Both the position numbers and the translations under genes were made by a program. Source: Antedon mediterranea (Eukaryota; Echinodermata; Crinoidea; Comatulida; Antedonidae). From it: DNA of 64,000 nt. The notes beneath the pieces were generated by a model that saw only the letters and a list, made by a program, of their open reading frames with translations, was not told where the DNA came from and did no database searches. Below are positions 61,458 through 64,000 of this stretch, in pieces. Within the stretch, counting starts at the first letter, position 1, and the number at the start of each line of letters is the position of its first letter. The stretch is from NCBI RefSeq assembly GCF_964355755.1, contig NC_092674.1, forward strand, positions 19,556,001 through 19,620,000, read 5' to 3'.

Positions 61458-63344
61458 ATCATCATCAGGCCCGTAGCCAGAATGCATCAGAGGGGGGTTT
61501 TCTTGACACCAAGTATTTTGCGAGCGCAGCGAGCAACTGTAGGCTGGGGGCCAGGGGGCCGCCAAGGGCCCCCGGTGGGGGTCCAGGGGGCGAAGTCCCC
61601 TGGAAGCTTTGGCTCTCAGAGCAATTTCGGTTGTTTTAATAAGCTTACAGAGACATTTTTTACCTACTAAAATCTGAGTTATGCAGAGAAATTATATAGT
61701 ACAGTATTATGGAAGTTAGTAGTACTGATCATGAAATACAGCTTTATTGTTGCAAAAAAGTATATTATATTAGGCCCTTAAATAATTTCTTATCCTATAA
61801 ACATAAAAAACAAATAATACCGTATATTTCGGTGTACAAGTCGCACCTGTGTATAAGACGCACCCATAACGGAGACGGAAATATTAGTATTTATGTAGTC
61901 GATGCATAAGACGCACTTATTTCTAGGCCGAAATTTAAACATTTTACAATCAAAACAATGGTATTTTAATAATAAAACAACGATATTTGAGACATATTTA
62001 TTAGAATCAAATGATATAATTTTGTTTGATTGCCTTTATTACATCGTAATCAGTCTCTACTTCAACTACTTAAACTGAACATTCAATGAAAAGGGAAATC
62101 CCCATATTGTTTCAGTTACGATGCACTGTGTGGGTAGGGCTAGCCTATGTCATTTAAGTAACTTTAATTTCATATTATTTAAATATATACCTTCTTATTG
62201 TGTGTATGACCATTATAAGATCAATCCAAATGATGTTCAGTTTTTTGGGCTGATAATGAACCAGGAATTTCCATGCATGCATTACAGCAATATGAGGAGA
62301 AAAGAGCACTGTGCTCCTTGCCTGGTGGCCAGCACTGTTGGCCATATACACTATGAGATTAGGGGAAGCTACTTAACACAATAACAACACACTCTTTTAG
62401 ATATTGCTTGACATACGAACTATTGCCTACATGATTATAAAATTATGTGATTGTTGACATAGAGATGTAATAAAAATAAACCACCGTGATCAAGGGAAAT
62501 AGTTATTGTGTAATTAAAATGTGACACCACCGTAATTAATGGACTCTTCCATAAATGTGTTGCGCTGTGATGCTGCATGCTGCTAGTACACACCCGCGAG
62601 TTCAGAGGGTATTACTAGGCCTGGGTAGAATATCTAATGCGTACTGTAATATTAATTAATACAGTCGAGGATGACAATTTACCTTAACTAAAAATTCAAT
62701 AAACTTGTTACCACACTGTGGTTAGACAGGAGTGAGTAACTAGCTAGGCCTACATTGCAGAGTAGTACACTATTTTTAATTAATTTAAATATTAGTAGGT
62801 AATTAAATTAATTAGGGTAACATTTAGAGGTCAAATTTGCGTGTCAAAAGTGCGTCTTATACACCGAAATATACGGTAGGCCTACGTACACGTACCAATT
62901 TAACTCAACACCATTTTTATTCAAGTTTACACAGTGAAATTCTTTGGTTTAATGAAAAATATTTCCAGGAAAAAAATTAAAATCCCCAAAAAGATTGAAC
63001 TGAACTGAACGTGATCTTATGCGTTCCGAAAAACCCGGCCGAAGCACGCTATTGGTCAGTCCATTTTTCTGTCATATTTATAACCATCATCTCTCAACAA
63101 TCTCTCGATCTCACGCTCAGCAGTGACTTTGACATCGGACAATCTGTATACTCGATCGATTTAAACATAGTCAATAGAAGTAAAATGACCAAAAAATCTG
63201 CTATAATTGATAATTAATTGCACGATTTTGGAAGTGGGGCCTTTTTTTTTCAAGGGGGGTTCGCTGGTAAAAGGGGGGTTCGCGCAAAAGGGGGGGTTCG
63301 CCCGAACCCCAAAAAACCCCCCTGGCTACGGGCCTGATCATCAT
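61458..63344. mobile_element. 1.9-kb hAT-like non-autonomous element
   Basis: Exact 8-bp duplications ATCATCAT (61458-61465, 63337-63344) flank 15-bp inverted ends CAGGCCCGTAGCCAG (61466-61480; reverse at 63322-63336). Both ends are followed inward by G-rich, TTCG-containing sequence. 8-bp duplication and a CAGG end are hAT traits. No transposase frame. A second element is nested at 61820-62876. Confidence 0.88.
61818..62878. mobile_element. 1.06-kb TA-flanked element nested in the hAT-like element
   Basis: Inverted ends CCGTATATTTCGGTGTA with CGCAC further in (61820 onward; reverse ending 62876), with TA on each side. Interior has only short frames. Tc1/mariner-type target. Confidence 0.8.
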
Positions 63345-63680
63345 AGAGGATTATATTACCATATAATATGGTATCATGTAGGCCTACTGTAGTTTACATT
63401 ATAGCATCCGATTTCTTTTCTAGGGCTACCAGCCGATACGTACTGAACTGTATCAATACCACCTATTTACGTTGATTAATAATTAATTTCCTCAAATTGC
63501 TGTAAATAAATACAAATAGAGCTATAATAAGAATTGAATTTGCCTTCTTTCACACAAAGTGTGCTTTTTTCGGGAATTTCCCTAGGCGCGCGTACGTTCA
63601 CATTGAACTTGAACGCAAAACAAAATACCGAGTGAATGATCAAACAATCGGCGGTTAATCCGGCTCTAGGACACCTACCC
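63345..63680. other. Non-coding, nothing recognised
   Basis: AT-rich sequence with no frame or repeat. Confidence 0.45.
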
Positions 63681-63892
63681 CCTAGACAGTTACCCCCCGG
63701 ATGTTTACCACCCGGACAACTACCCCCTTAGGACAACTACCCCCCGGACAACTACTCCCCGGACAACTACCTTCTTAGGACAACTACCCCCTTAGGATAA
63801 CTACCCCCCGGGTAACTACCCCCCGGTCAACTACCCCCCGGTCAACTACCCCCGGTCAACTACCCCCCTGGTCAACTACCCCCCCCCCCCCC
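63681..63892. repeat. C-rich minisatellite (~14-16 bp unit)
   Basis: About 13 imperfect copies of a GGACAACTACCCCC-like unit, drifting to GGTCAACTACCCCCC, and ending in a poly-C run. Confidence 0.92.
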
Positions 63893-64000
63893 AATACAAA
63901 AGTAGACAAATATATAGGACCGGTTTCTGTAAAAATGAAATCATCTGTTTTTAACGGGTGTTTCGAAACTAGAGACCCGAGACCAGAGACCTGACACGAG

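Noticed and set aside
63681-63892. Repetitive protein coding region
   Set aside because: Unit length varies and is not a multiple of three throughout; pure DNA-level repeat.

Overview
The window is invertebrate nuclear DNA: AT-rich, intron-bearing and packed with eukaryotic transposable elements. A Ty3/gypsy element with Ty1/copia-like pol order (Gmr1 type, described from deuterostomes), a relic of a death-fold/NACHT/LRR immune receptor, abundant TAGGCCTA-rich DNA and many CR1/L2-like retroelements suggest a marine deuterostome such as an echinoderm or hemichordate. The lineage is inferred. No intact host gene was found.

Layout. 1-5.05 kb is non-coding, with small repeats and two tiny perfect palindromes flanked by 7-bp direct repeats. 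5.06-9.96 kb is a decayed NLR pseudogene (death-fold exon, NACHT, then about 11 double LRR units of ~171 bp). Its LRR array continues at 28.48 and 29.14 kb. The array was split by a minus-strand non-LTR retrotransposon (9.97-12.88 and 28.30-28.48 kb). That retrotransposon was in turn split by a complete Polinton/Maverick (12890-28296, 6-bp target duplication CACTTC, long inverted repeats).

The Polinton keeps open frames for a SIM-bearing protein, a tandem PC4-domain protein, an integrase with chromodomain, minor capsid, a basic virion-type protein, major capsid, an adenain-like protease, two conserved proteins of unknown role, a packaging ATPase, a spliced Bcl-2-like protein and a protein-primed DNA polymerase B with two predicted 5' introns. 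Integration, protein-primed replication, capsid assembly and maturation, genome packaging and probable apoptosis control are thus all represented: the layout of a virus-like element.

29.9-37.1 kb holds fragments of several non-LTR elements (one with a 2A-like motif, one with PHD-esterase-zinc-knuckle ORF1), a second Bcl-2-like fragment, minisatellites, and relics of a Cys-tailed repeat-borne protein, one interrupted by a 55-bp hAT-like miniature element. 37.1-41.4 kb is a 4.3-kb inverted-repeat DNA element with a 10-bp target duplication, containing a nested 2.2-kb element with 3-bp duplication.

41.4-53.8 kb is a nest around a minus-strand Gmr1-like LTR element (gag-PR-INT-RT-RNaseH). It is interrupted by a 5.4-kb non-LTR element, a 179-bp Harbinger-type MITE and a CR1-like tail. 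53.8-63.9 kb is made of non-autonomous elements with TA, TTAA and 8-bp (hAT) target signatures, tRNA-like fragments and satellites.
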